From contig NC_089423.1 of assembly GCF_013426205.1 (NCBI RefSeq), positions 3,968,001 through 4,032,000 of the forward strand: 64,000 bases of DNA, given 5' to 3'. Numbering within the stretch: position 1 is the stretch's first letter; each line of letters starts with the position of its first letter. The notes under the pieces were generated by a model. The model did no database searches, was not told the DNA's origin, and worked only from the letters and a program-made list of their open reading frames with translations. The translations under genes and the position numbers were made by a program. This DNA comes from Metarhizium brunneum. Its lineage: Eukaryota > Ascomycota > Sordariomycetes > Hypocreales > Clavicipitaceae. Positions 11,001 to 22,904 of this stretch are shown one piece after another.

Positions 11001-11867
11001 TATGGACCGGCAGTCCGACCAGGCTGGGGTGGCGGCTGTGAGCCATGCCCCGCGCCACCGAGACATTCGCAGAGGCGAGCATCTGCATCGCAGCACCGTC
11101 TACGTGGCTGATGGTGTTTGCCCTTGGGCGCATGGGAGCCGCCGCGGCACCGGACCCAGCGGCATTAACGCCGGCCACGCTGTTCTTACGTCTGCTCTGC
11201 GCGGGAGCAGCACCGCTGGCAGACTCACGTCGATTGCGAGGGCGCGAGGACGGGGTAGATGTTTGGTGAAGCTTCTGCTGGTGGCGAAGAAGCAGGTCGC
11301 GACGAGCGAAGCATCGTGAGCATTCGGGGCACTCGAACGGCTTCTCCTTGGTGTGGGAACGCTCATGCCGTTTCAGGTGCTCGAGGCGAGCGAAGGAGCG
11401 CTGGCAGGTTGCGCAAACGTGCGGGCGAGGCTTGTCCGTCTTGGGAGGAGGAAAGTTGGCGGACGGGGCCTTGGTGTTTACGGTAATTGTAGAAGCTAGA
11501 GCACAGGTGCATCAAAGGGTCAGCCGAATGAGCACAGAACGATCAAGCAGCACCGGCGAGGAACGGACACGGCATGGATGTGACTGGACATGACCCGATA
11601 ACGACTTGACATGCGGCAAGGCACGCCGTGGCCGGAACAACAGGAGGGGCAGGCAGTGCAAGCAGAAGGTGTCGAATCGAAAGTGGGCTCAAGCTCACCA
11701 GAGTCGTCAGCAGCAGCAGCAGCAGCAGTAGCAGTAGCAGTAGCAGTAGCAGCAGTAGCAACAGCAGCAGGTGGGTTGCTGGTGCCAGCCGCAGCGCTTG
11801 CCGTGGTGGGATTCGACATTGTTGAAGCGCGCGACGAGAGCCTTGGGCCAGAGTCGTCCAGAACCAT
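8098..11867 (-). CDS. C2H2 zinc-finger regulator with Fungal_trans domain (AmdX/ADR1-like)
   Basis: Two exons: 11867-11699 and 11495-8098, joined across a 203-base intron (GTGAGC...CTCTAG, phase 1), giving 1188 residues. The ATG at 11865-11867 has good context (GCCATGG). The in-frame ATG at 11819 (MSNPTTA) is an alternative and would give 1172. Two adjacent C2H2 fingers lie at about 84-106 ([17 protein letters not shown]) and 112-133 ([17 protein letters not shown]), the second with H-x4-H spacing as in yeast ADR1 and Aspergillus AmdX. A basic stretch follows, then a long Ser/Pro/Gln-rich region. The Fungal_trans (PF04082-type) domain starts near residue 525 ([17 protein letters not shown]) and extends to about 900. 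The protein should be a nuclear DNA-binding regulator, and its targets are unknown. A CAG/TAG-type trinucleotide tract in exon 1 encodes Ala/Thr repeats. ADR1-like regulators often act on alternative carbon or nitrogen use, and that is inference here. Confidence 0.9.
11708..11770 (-). repeat. Trinucleotide tract encoding Ala/Thr repeats
   Basis: On the plus strand this is mostly CAG with interspersed TAG and CAA triplets. On the coding strand it reads GCT/ACT codons for alternating Ala and Thr just before the intron of the C2H2 regulator. Such tracts change length easily. Confidence 0.9.
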
Positions 11868-12580
11868 GGCAGGCGTGTCCTATCTCGGGAGATGGAAATG
11901 GCCGCGTGAGGCGAGACAGCGGCGATTGCGAAACTGCTTTGTTTTGGGGTGTCGGATTGCGATGCAAGAGGCGGGTTGTGGTCGCGGGGTGGGCTCGCTG
12001 ACAGAAATGGTGGTGACACGGACACTCGGGCGCGCAGCAGCACAAGCACGCAGGCACACAAGCACAGAGAGCGAGTGCGTGAGTGAGTGAGACTAGAGGG
12101 CGAGACTGTGAGTGTCTGGTCTGTCGGCTTCAGTCAGCAAAGGCAGGCAGGAGAGGCGAGACTGGAGCGCCGTGGCGGGCGGATGGCGGATGACGGATGG
12201 CGGGGGGGTTTCGACAGCTTTGTTGGGCAGATGGAGGGGTCAGGTTCAGAGGTTTGGGAGAGAAGAGGCGTGCTCAGCAGCCGACAGAAGCATGTCAATC
12301 CGATGCGCCAGCTGGGACGACAGATTGAGGCATTACAAGTCGTCTATTGAGATCACGTCGGTCCCGCCAACAGAGACAATTCCTGCTTGGGACGGGAAGA
12401 TAAGGCAGAGTGGCAGAGACGGGGAGAAGGAGGAAAGAAGAAGGTTTGGCGGCGTGGGACGAGGGCCGCGGGAAAGACACAGGCAAAATGGCACAGTGCG
12501 AGCGGACAGTGCGCCGCCGCACCATCCCAGACGGTGATGCTCCTCCGTTCTGGTGACAAGGCCCAAGGCCCAAGGCCAAA

Positions 12581-12605
12581 GACCAGACCAGACCAGACCA
12601 GACCA
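12581..12605. repeat. (GACCA)5 tandem repeat
   Basis: Five perfect copies of GACCA, followed by a degenerate GACAG. Non-coding, upstream of the C2H2 regulator. Confidence 0.95.
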
Positions 12606-14142
12606 GACAGACCTGGTTGCCAGGCTGGTGCCAGGGCCTTCTTTTGCAGTGGCGCATGACGGCCGACCGTTGGGGCGCCGCGCCGACGGCACAGGTCAAG
12701 TACTCAAGTGCTACTACGGTTGACCGGTATTATTAGAGGTGCTGCGGACGCTGCCAGGCCTGGTGGCGATGTGGTGATGTGGTATCGTGCCTGGCCGGCC
12801 CCAGCTCGCGTCTCCCAGTCCTGGCCGTCTCCCGAGGGGATTGTCAAGTTGGCGAGCAGGATGCACTTGAGCCGTTCTGTGAGTAGTGAGCCCGGGCTCG
12901 GCTGGGGCCCTCCAGGATACACACAATACAACTCTGGAGCAAGGCCTTGGACGCGCTGCTCTGCTGTCTGTGCCGTGCTCGGAAGAGAATCGACAGGGGG
13001 GTTGCTGGGCCGATGCATGGGCCAAACCCAGTCGAGCAACGGTATCGTGCTGGCTCGGCTTCGACGATGCTACTCATCAAGTCGATACTATCTCTTATGA
13101 GCTTGGGGGGGCCATTATACAATACTACTAGTACTCGGCCATGGTACGTGTGTACATGAGTACGGAGAGGACTGCTTGGGCAGTACCCAACAGACGCAAA
13201 CAGAGTCTAGTATGTAAATGCGGCAAGTCTATAATTATAACCCGTGATTCCAAGAGGCACGGCCTCGGAACGGCCTCTGCAATGAGACCCCGGAAAGTGC
13301 ACATTTAGTCCACACAAAATAAAAGCCAAAAAGAGCACGGACGAAGCAACGAGGCCAACAACAGACACGACACATGGCGATGAAACGTCAAACTGACAGA
13401 AGATCGGGGTCACCAGACCACTGCTCCGTGCCTGCGACGCAAAACCAAAGCGCGCGGGTTTGATTGATGCCCATGAATGAAGCTGTCGGCCATTTCAATG
13501 ATTATGCTCGGGTCCGCAGACGACTAGCCGCCAAGCCGTGCATAAAGCGTCGACTGTCACCGTCCACAACGGGGGTTGCGGCAGAGCCATGGTGCCATTG
13601 GGGACGTGTTTCACAAAAAAAAAAAAGAGGCCAGGCCGTGCCTGATGCCATCATCATCAGGCGCCACGTCCAAAATCACTCAAAGCTCAATTGCTACAGC
13701 ACTGTACCAATACACCCATCAGTGCTTGTGCAATGTTTTGCGTTGCTTGGGATCCAAGAGCAGCGTTGCGTCTATGTAGGTAGTACATACATACATATTT
13801 AACCTGGCAAGGTGTCAATAGTGCAGATTCGTCCATGTCGCTGCAAAAGGGCGTGTGTCCAAGCGCGCGGCCCAGGGTCATTTCTCGACAAGCAGCGCAG
13901 ACCAGATGACCGTCAAGTGCGTTTCGGGATGAGATAAATTCACGCCATTGCATCCAGTCCCTGCGCCGCCGGGTGGGCCCAGCTCTTCCACAGCCTTGAT
14001 CAATTCCCAGTTCCGTTGGGAAGCCGCCGCTATCGTCGAAATGATGTCAAATAATCCGCATCGCCGAGCCTCTCGCGGACGGCGCCACGACCGCCTGGTG
14101 GTCTGACTGCTGATACGACGCCGGCCAACCCGCAACATGGAG

Positions 14143-14164
14143 TGAATGAATGAATGAATGAATG
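14143..14164. repeat. (TGAA)n microsatellite
   Basis: About five and a half TGAA units in non-coding DNA. A TATG run follows 40 bases downstream at about 14205-14220. Confidence 0.95.
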
Positions 14165-15130
14165 CAGATGTTGCCATGCCTCTTTATGCCCATGTATGGA
14201 GCAGTATGTATGTATGTATGCCTGCCTGTGATGATTGAATTGATGGCCAAACGCGGACGGGAGTCTGGCTCTCAGGTACTTGGGGTAACAGCATGTTTGT
14301 GCTCACTCAAGTACTGGGTACTTGTACCGAAGCATGCATTATGCATGCATGTCACTGGCACAGTGTACTACTGCGTCTAAGTAAGTAAGTAGCGGGATGA
14401 GTGCTGCTCAACTACTCCGTACCAAGTATCTGGATGTTGCATCTCGACATACTTTAGGAAAGGCCCCGTCACGACTCACAATGTCTAGAGCCCATGACGC
14501 TCATTCAATGCGCCGCTGTGAATAATGTAGGACGGAACTACGGGTTTTGTTGCCGGCATTTATGATTTATGCCGCCGAGTTATCGCACACTTTCAGTCTC
14601 AGGCTGGTCGGCTGCAGGCCATTCCCGGCTCAGCGTGTTCCAAACACAAAGTTATAATAGGAGACATGGACCGCGCACTCCAGCCACAGACACCTATGTA
14701 TGTCGTCTTGGATGCATGTCTGCCATGATAGTACATGCAATGTTTCAACACGTACGCAAGTGCTGTCTGGTGTCAAGCTGCGCCCCCGGATGGCTCAAGT
14801 CACTGCATCAAAGCCAACGCGGGAACGGTTGATGAATATTCCCCGAACACCGGGTTTCTGCGTCCCTGAATACTTGTGCTCCTGTATCGGCCGTCGAGAG
14901 CGGCAAAAGTCCATTTGAAGACATCGCTGAGTGGTGCTCAAGGTACCAGCACTTTGAGGCTCATGCGCATCAGGAAAGCCCATCAGCACATAAGCACGGT
15001 CGGCCGATATTGACAGTGTCGGCTACTGAGCAGCATTAATTCGTTTCCTGCAAATACGCTAGCTGCTTAAGTACCAAGGGGTTGGTAATGGGGTTCAACC
15101 GACGTTTCTTGGGTTATTCCCACCAACGGG

Positions 15131-15165
15131 CCACAGCGGCAGACCACAGCGGCAGACCACAGCGG
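15131..15165. repeat. 13-base tandem repeat, 2.7 copies
   Basis: The unit CCACAGCGGCAGA occurs twice, plus a nine-base partial copy. Non-coding. Confidence 0.9.
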
Positions 15166-15275
15166 AGGGCACCGAACACAGTGCGTGTGAGATTTCCGTG
15201 CATGCAAGACACAAAAGTGGTCCACGTTGCCCCGTCCCGTCCCAAGCCTGCACATGCACAGGTGTTATTCGGTTT

Positions 15276-15301
15276 AGCTCTGGGATTTATCAGAGCTAAC
15301 T
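15276..15301. repeat. Small inverted repeat (hairpin)
   Basis: TTAGCTCTG and its exact complement CAGAGCTAA flank an eight-base loop near these coordinates. No gene is nearby, and the role is unknown. Confidence 0.6.
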
Positions 15302-18300
15302 TGCTGATAATCACTATCGACTAGAATACGCAAAACATAGGGCCCTGTTTAACGGGTGCTTCAGCGTTCAATGTGAGATACCAGGGGCCGCCATCTTCTG
15401 CGCCGCCCGGCAAATGGTACTTAGAGGCAAGGAGGCTGGAGATAAAGCTCAAGAACGGATTGCTGCCTCGGAGCCTGAAACTAGCGTCAAGGGCAACAAC
15501 CAGGCCTGAAGCGAGTGCGCAATTGTATGTATGAGTAGTAAGTAGTACTAGGCATGTGGCATTTGTTTTCCAGAATGGCGGGAGACTTTTTTTGTTGAGA
15601 CATTTATCCGCATCAGCACCCGTAGTACACATGATGCTTGAATAATATCTCGGTCCCGTGGTACCGTGGCTGTGGCGGGAGGGATTCACCACAAATGTCG
15701 AAACCCTTCCTTGCCACCGCCGCCGCCGCCGCGTCCGACGATAAGCTTTAACTGATAGCCTTTGGGGCAGCTTTTGGTCGTTTCATCACGCCGCAATGCA
15801 TCAAGGCCGAAGTAAAGCGACGCTCAGGAGACAAAGCCGTCGTTTGTGTCTCAGTCGCTTGAGCCACCAGGAAGGTACCCAAGTACCTGCCCAAGTCAGT
15901 CATCAACGTCCGCCAAGAAGCTCAAGACTCGAGAGTCAAGTTGCTGCTGCGGCTGCGGCTGCCATGAAGAAGGAAAGGGAAAGCATGCACGGCCAGCACG
16001 ATCCAAGCCCTGAGCGGCGCTGGGACAGATTTAGCAGCCGATCGATTGTCGAGCTGTGACTCTGCAGGGCACATGCAGGGATCTGAGGCCGAGCCGCCCG
16101 CTGATTGCTCCAGCCCGCAGCACCAGTTGACGCCTTTCACCTGTTTGGCCTTAGCGTCTGCAACCAGACTGGTGAGGGCCTAGTCACAGTGCGCCGAGTT
16201 GGAGCTGCTCAAGGGCTCTCAAGTTGCTGCGCCGTACTGCAGTCAACCGTGACTCGATGTCCATCTCGGCTCCCTCATAAGCCTTCCGCCGGTGACTGCC
16301 GAGTTTCATGTTGCGATATCCCCCCACCAAAAAAATCAGTTCTCATGGACGACGCTTCGATACCAAGGCCCAAGGACAGTCGAAAAGCACTCGTCGGCCT
16401 TGCAGTACTGTGAGCGACGTTGCCTTTGCTTCTGACTGCTGCAGCCCTCTATTCTAATCTTCTTGGAGACCCCCTGCTTCTGTCTATGTATGCACCAAGG
16501 CATGTAAGTATCATCTGCATGACCTGTGCCCATTTTGACCCGTTTCGCTGTAGCGCTGATGCGCCAATTTTATATCGCCACGGAGCCAAGTTTATGCCTT
16601 GCCAGCTACTCAAAGCACCTAGGCAGTTCGTTGCAAGGCTGGGCGCTTGGTAGGCAAGGGCGAAGCAACATGATGAGCCAGCACAAGGTCCCCGTTTGAT
16701 TGATATCATGCCAGTTGGACTGATTGCAGAACATGCTCCGCAAAGACGCAATTGCCATGGCAGGTTTTGATGGAATCATTGACGCCATCAGTGATGCTTC
16801 AATCTGAGACCTCTGTATCAGAAGGACAAAGTATCATAATGCCAGTGGGTAAGCTTGTGCTGAGTGCACAAGACCTTGAAAGGACGTGGTTGGATCAGCA
16901 GCCATTTTCCATGCGTAGATCGCTACACATCTGGCTTCATTAAATGTCAGAGCTGCATACTAGCTTAATGTTAAATCAGATGGGGTCAATACAGAATAAA
17001 CATAAAACACCGCTTGCGTGGAGAATACCAGATGGTTCGTATAGCGTCAATTGGTGACTGGTGAGGAGTTTAGGCGGCTGGTGGCATGTTGCATGTTGCA
17101 TGTCGCATGTCAACGGTTGGCTGGGAAGGAGAGACCGGTTGGCCTTGTCGAGGCTCAGCCACACTGGGTACGGAGTACTCCTCCTACTGTCTGGTCTGGT
17201 ACATTACTTACGGTTCAATATTGTCACAGAGTTCTGAATGGGAAGGAGCCAACAGTCGACGAACGCGCGCAATTTACTGTGCAGTGACGGTCCTTGGCTG
17301 GCGCCGTGTGGAGATTTGGTTGGGCCTGGATGCTTTCGTCCTCCAAGCCAATACGATTCGTCAACACCAGCCAACATCATCAACAGGGAACCACCAAGTA
17401 CTGTCCAGGGCAGGCTTGCTTGCTTGTCCCATCCGTCCCACTATCCACCAATCCACTAGGCATTCGAAAGAAACGTCGGCGTGGAGCACCCATGCGCTGC
17501 TTGCCTCGTTCCCACAGGACGGCAGGCCGAGTGGGCCGTTGGCCTGCCTTTGCGAACTTCCACGCAGTTGCTAGTGCCGGCTGGCTTGATCACGGCGAAG
17601 AGTGGGCACAAGCTCCAAGGACGGGACTAACGACAGGCGATGCCAATACTGGAGACCGAAAGCCGATAAGACGGCCCGTTTTCGTCAGCTTAACCTATCC
17701 GATGCCTCCATCAGGTCACAACGTAGCTCACCGCCAGAGCCTGATGGCGGGTCGATAAAAGAACAAAGGAGACCAGGGGAGCATGACGAGTGAAAGTGCA
17801 AAGCGCGGCCAAAAAAAAAAAGTACCTGGTGCGTCACTGGCTGCTATGGCGAGGCAAAGGGTTCACAAAATGGCGCCATGGAAGTAAGGTCAAGAATAAC
17901 CCTGGCAGGTGCAGGATGAGACAGGGCACGATGTGATGATGGCTGACGATCCAATGGCTGCGGTGTTAGATGTCTCCGCCAGCTCATGCGCCTCCAAGCT
18001 TCATCGTAGAGTGGTACGGCATCCAGGATATCAGGTTGCGATGCTACATGCGGAGCACAAGCTTCGCGCCGTGGCGTGGCATTCGGTTGCTCCATGGGAG
18101 CCTTTCTGCGACCAAGGCAACGAGCTGGTCTTGTCAACCGAGCACCATAAGGAAGACTCGATAACTCGAAGCATGACCATGTCAATTGTTTACACTCCCG
18201 CATTCGACAGGTCAGCAGTATGAGGCGGTCTACTTTCCAGCAGCCGCATCTGGATCTGTATAGAACAATTTTAACCATGTCGCAGCCCTTTGTGGCCGAG

Positions 18301-20093
18301 TTCAAACTTCACATACATACACTCGCCATATATCAGTATCGACAAGAGTTCGGTGATATTTGGAACGCTGTCTGGCAACACACGCCTGTCAGCGGCAGCA
18401 GGAGATGCATCGGCAGGCATTCCGATTACTGGTGCCCAAAGGCCTAGCCTGATAATACTACTGTTATTCAGACAATTTCAAATTCAAGCAGGGCTGAGTC
18501 CAAGTCTTTGTCCAGAAAATATCACGAGCAAGCTCTATCCAGACCCGAGACCTATCTCGAGTCACATCTTCACCAGTTTGCCAGTCGGTTGCAACTAAAA
18601 GTGTGGTCGTTCTACGTGGCTCGAGCCTACTGTTCTGGATACATACATAGCACTGGCATATATTGGACCCGGCAAAACGTCATAATTCAGACTTTCGCAC
18701 AGCCTTGGCTGTTTGCCATGGCGTTATTATAGGTCCATCCGCCAAATTCTGTCCTTTTCCAGTCACAACATCATGCTGAAGAAGAAGAAGGGACCTTTTC
18801 CAAAGCTCTGTCACCCGGATCCCACCATGCATGTTCGCTGACCCACAGTCCTGGCTTGAAATGGTTCCACGTTCCAGACTCACGGCCAACTTCTTTATCC
18901 GATGGACCGACCGATCTTTGCTCCGTGGAGGGTCTCGAATGTGGATATGTTTGACTCTCATTTACGGATTTGCGACGGGCGAAATCAGACCTGTGTTGCG
19001 CAGTCAAACAGGCTACAAAGGGATAGGTCTGTATATTGTTGGTCGTCTACAAGTTAATTCATCGTCTATCGAAAGCAAGTCCGGTTTCTTCTCCAGTAGG
19101 ATTAAACAGAATGGAACGAATTTGCTATTTGTACGCTTGTGGATGGACACACTGCTATCATGTTGCGCAGTGTAGCAGTAAAAAGCAACAGGAGGCATCA
19201 ATATAACCAGGTGACTCCAATGGCATCTCGGTACTAGTCGATAGCATCGAGGCTTAGCCACGAAAAGGTCAACGATGAATCTCTCTAAGAAGTATCGGTT
19301 CGAAAATACTTGTTCAAGATATGGATCGTTCACTGGCCACAAGTTTACCAGTTTCACTGGGGGTTGGTGCCTCTCACGAGTATGCGAGATTGATCTTCAC
19401 ATTCATGAGCCGTCTTCGGAATTATTGAGGTGGCTGGCACCCATGATGCACCGGGATACTAAATAATGATTATGGCTACTTTTTATTCGTCTACAGATCC
19501 TTGGGATGCATGGCTACACTTTTAATGCAGACAAGATTGGACAATCCTGCAGGCCCAGTATGCACAACGGGCGAGGAAGCATACTCCAGGAGTATGTGGC
19601 ACATGCCAACCAGGTCGAGGCATTGCCTGTCTTCCAGACGACCCTCCTGATGTGGCCCAGATGTACCAGGCCATGGTAGTTGGACAAGGCCGACCGTTCC
19701 GTGGTACCAAGTTGGTATGAGGAGCGCGGGTCGTTAGGAGCTCACGAATCCGCAACACAGAGGATTAGTGCAGCTTGTCCTGAGTTGCCAACTTCTCAGC
19801 ACTTTGTCGAGTTGCCTCAGGTCTTCCGGCAACGGGCCATTGCTAGCCCGATGTACGGAACGGTCATGGAACAAGTGCCGAGAGGGCTTTTCACCATATG
19901 GACAAGACTTGATTAGAACGCATTGTCTGTCTCGCAATCGGTGTACCTGTGTCTGACTCCACCAATATAACCCCATGATGTTCACCCTGGAGGTTTCTGG
20001 GGTCGTAACAAAGGGGTGATTGGGCCGACATTCGCACTATGGAGCATGGGTTACCGGAGTAATCCATGGAGCCTGAGTACGTATAATTGTATG

Positions 20094-20110
20094 TACATAC
20101 ATACATACAT
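20094..20110. repeat. (TACA)n microsatellite
   Basis: Four TACA units in non-coding DNA. Similar short ACAT/TATG runs recur at about 13785, 56290, 56465 and 60500. Confidence 0.9.
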
Positions 20111-21970
20111 GAGTGTGCAATACTAGATTCAAGTATCTATCTGTACCTGGAGGGCGGCCTTGATCAGCCAGGTTTTTGGCCCCAGCTCGCACCCACCAGA
20201 GGCGCTGACACCGGCGTCAGGGCCCCTGCTTTCCCCAGATTTTTAGTGCGGTGCAGATCACAACCAAGAAATTAGATGTGGACAATGCTGAATTTACAAC
20301 GAACGACCTGGAACCCCAGAAAGTGCGCGGCGTGGATGCTTCCCTGGCCGGAGGCATGCATGAGCTAGACCCTGGGGTAGCACGGCTTGGTAAAAGCCTA
20401 CGGCAACGAGTGGTACATACTCATCACCAGGAACGAGGAAACGGATGCTTGGCCAAGCTTGTCATTCGCCCACTGGTGTTACTAGTCTGATCCTCGGGAG
20501 AGTGATTCCCCGAGCAGTTCACCACTTCTACCACATAATGGTCAATAGGCTTCTGTTGGGTAATGAATAAGTAGGACAACTTGCTGCCCATGACACCAGG
20601 GACCACGGCCATGGCCCTTTGAGATGACGACCTGACGAGCTGGGCCAGACGACTTGCTCGTCGAAGGGCAAGGGCGTTGCGAGTAAAAGGCCACTCCTGG
20701 CCACCAGCGATTGGCTTTTAGGAATTATCAACTATGCCTTATACGAAACGATTATGTCTCTAGTATGGGGTAGGGAAAAGAGGAGAAACAAGTCGCGCGG
20801 AGCCGCAGAATGGTAACCCAAAACGACAAGCAGACGACGCATGATGGATACGATTTCACACGAAACGAGGTAAACTGTCAGGGCGGTGCAGCTCCGCCGT
20901 GATGCCCATCCCTCACATCAAACAAAATCCAAGTCCCTTCTCCGGAGCCGAAAAACATCATCTTTGTCGGCACCGTCGTCCTGGTCCGCAAACCATGACA
21001 ACGAACTGGGTGTGGTTGTCGGCAAAGGTCTCGGCGCAAGTTGTTTGTCTAGAACCACCACTAAAGACAACACATTCAATGCAACAACAGGGATACAACT
21101 CCAGACCCCACACACATTCTCAGCATGGTGAATCCAAGGGGCCAATCGATTAAACAACGGCTCTGGGGGTTGCATTAGTGCTTGTAATTGGAGCAGAGGA
21201 AAGAGGTAGTACTATCTTTTAGGGCCATCTTGGTCCAGAAACCGCTCCCGCACACCAGCTGAAGCATCATGATTGTATGAAACGGGATATATTTGGGCGC
21301 AAACCAACACCAGGTCATGCGCATCGTCGTAGGGGGCTCCCTGTTGTAACCGTTTTCTGGACCTGTACCCTTGGGGGACGACAACTGTCCAGCAGCGAGG
21401 GCTCATGGGATGAGAAATGCCAATTCGAGCAAAGGACGCTTTTCGAAACCTAACTCGTGGGGTATGTGACAAGTTGTCGGCTGGAGATTGCAGTTCTTAA
21501 AAGCAATCCTTACTAGTTCGCTTTGACCAGACTGACCAAAAGTGATAAGTGACATGAATTAGTATGACACTTTCGGATGGTGGAATACCTTCTGCGGTGT
21601 GTGAGCAGCATTCTGGGCTGTTGTTATAGCTACCCTAGTCGAATTACTGAAGAATGTCACGCTGGTGTGAGCTGGGGACGATCTTATCTTATAACAAACA
21701 ACTCCTTGATTCTTGGTGGGATCACATGTGAAGTGTTTCGCGGGTTGAAAGGTGTCGAAGCGTGGGAGTTGGACGCAACTATTCTGCTCACGCCAAGTAA
21801 TGATGAACACGCTTGGATTTCTACCAGAAAAACCTTGGGATACTATACAAGTTGCCTCAAGAGATTGATTCCAAACGAATTCCGACCAGGCATGGAGCGA
21901 GTCGAGCCCTTTTCCATGAGCTTGTTGGTGTCCAAGTGCCTTTACTTGCAGAGCGTTGGTAGAATTATAT

Positions 21971-21989
21971 TACCCGTTGTCAACTAAGT
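21971..21989 (+). mobile_element. Transposon-end-like sequence (solo arm)
   Basis: TACCCGTTGTCAACTAAGT matches 18 of 19 bases of the palindrome arm at 61661. No inverted partner was found within several kilobases to its right, so it may be a solo terminal repeat left by decay of an element. Confidence 0.45.
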
Positions 21990-22904
21990 TATCCTGAAAT
22001 ACATGTCATTTGAGCTCTATTTAAATACAGTGTGAAAATGTATAAAGGTGGTATATTGTTACTGGGCGAGTCTGGCGCATCTGCTCAAGTCACGGTTATA
22101 TTCGTCTTTAACCTGCCCCCTATTATCCTTTTCTGTACTCTTGTATTTTCTCTTGATGGATTCCTTGCCTGTTTCTCCCTTTCAAAACCTTTGTCATCTT
22201 TTTGTCCTTCTTATCCGCGCCTTTCATGATCCCTATGCACAATGTGCGCGCATGCCTGGAGGGTTGACCCTCCTTTGTGCCATCCAGCGTCAGTCAAGTA
22301 GACCCAAGATGCACTTTTCCGTCATGCACAGAACTCAAAGAAACAGCAAGTACTGAATAATAAAAATAACGTTAGATGCGCACAACAATACTCCATTCGC
22401 GGCAACTGTGCAGCCATCCATGCGTTTTGCTAAGCGCCAGCCACCCCGGCCGTGTTCCACCTCATGCAAGTTGCAACTCCTCATTGTTCAATATTCACAC
22501 GAGTCTATTTCTCCCCGTGTCAGAGAAGAAAAGCGTCAGACCCAGTCAATGCCCCCTCGAATTGGCAACGGCGGCATTTCAAACTCGCTGCGTCGTGTGG
22601 AATCCCGGCTTCTGCTCGCATCAATGAAGTCCCTTGTCCCACGCGGAGAGGCGACGTGCCTACGTCACGACTACACAAAACCTCTCATTCCCCTAGAGCA
22701 AGGGAATATTTCCTTAAAACCAACCGCATCAACCTGACCGTCCAGAAGATCAGTAACAGGCCCTCCTCGATTCGTTCCATAGTCTGCGGTCTTTTCTCCT
22801 CCTGTCCAGACGGTGCTTGCTTGTCTTGTAATGCAGCAACCTCGCTGCTTGCATGATTCCTACCAGCACCGCAACAACGCCTGAATTCTATTCGCAGACT
22901 CGCC

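Larger units (their letters stand above)
11868..22904. other. Gene-poor 11 kb stretch
   Basis: No ORF here shows a recognisable domain, a plausible splice pattern or sustained codon bias. The left part (to about 13 kb) is G/C-rich and probably contains the promoter and leader of the regulator. From about 16.5 kb the base composition becomes more A/T-rich. Short tandem repeats occur at 12581, 14143, 14205, 15131 and 20094. Copies of the TACGGAGTA word lie at 14413 and 17169. A transposon-end-like sequence lies at 21971. Decayed coding remnants are possible at 20250-20740 (minus) and 21577-21987 (plus), but neither can be named. Confidence 0.6.

Noticed and set aside
12295..12699. 134-codon minus-strand frame near the (GACCA)5 repeat
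   Set aside because: Part of it is translated repeat (VWSGLVWSL). It starts and ends without context and is most likely leader or promoter DNA of the C2H2 regulator.
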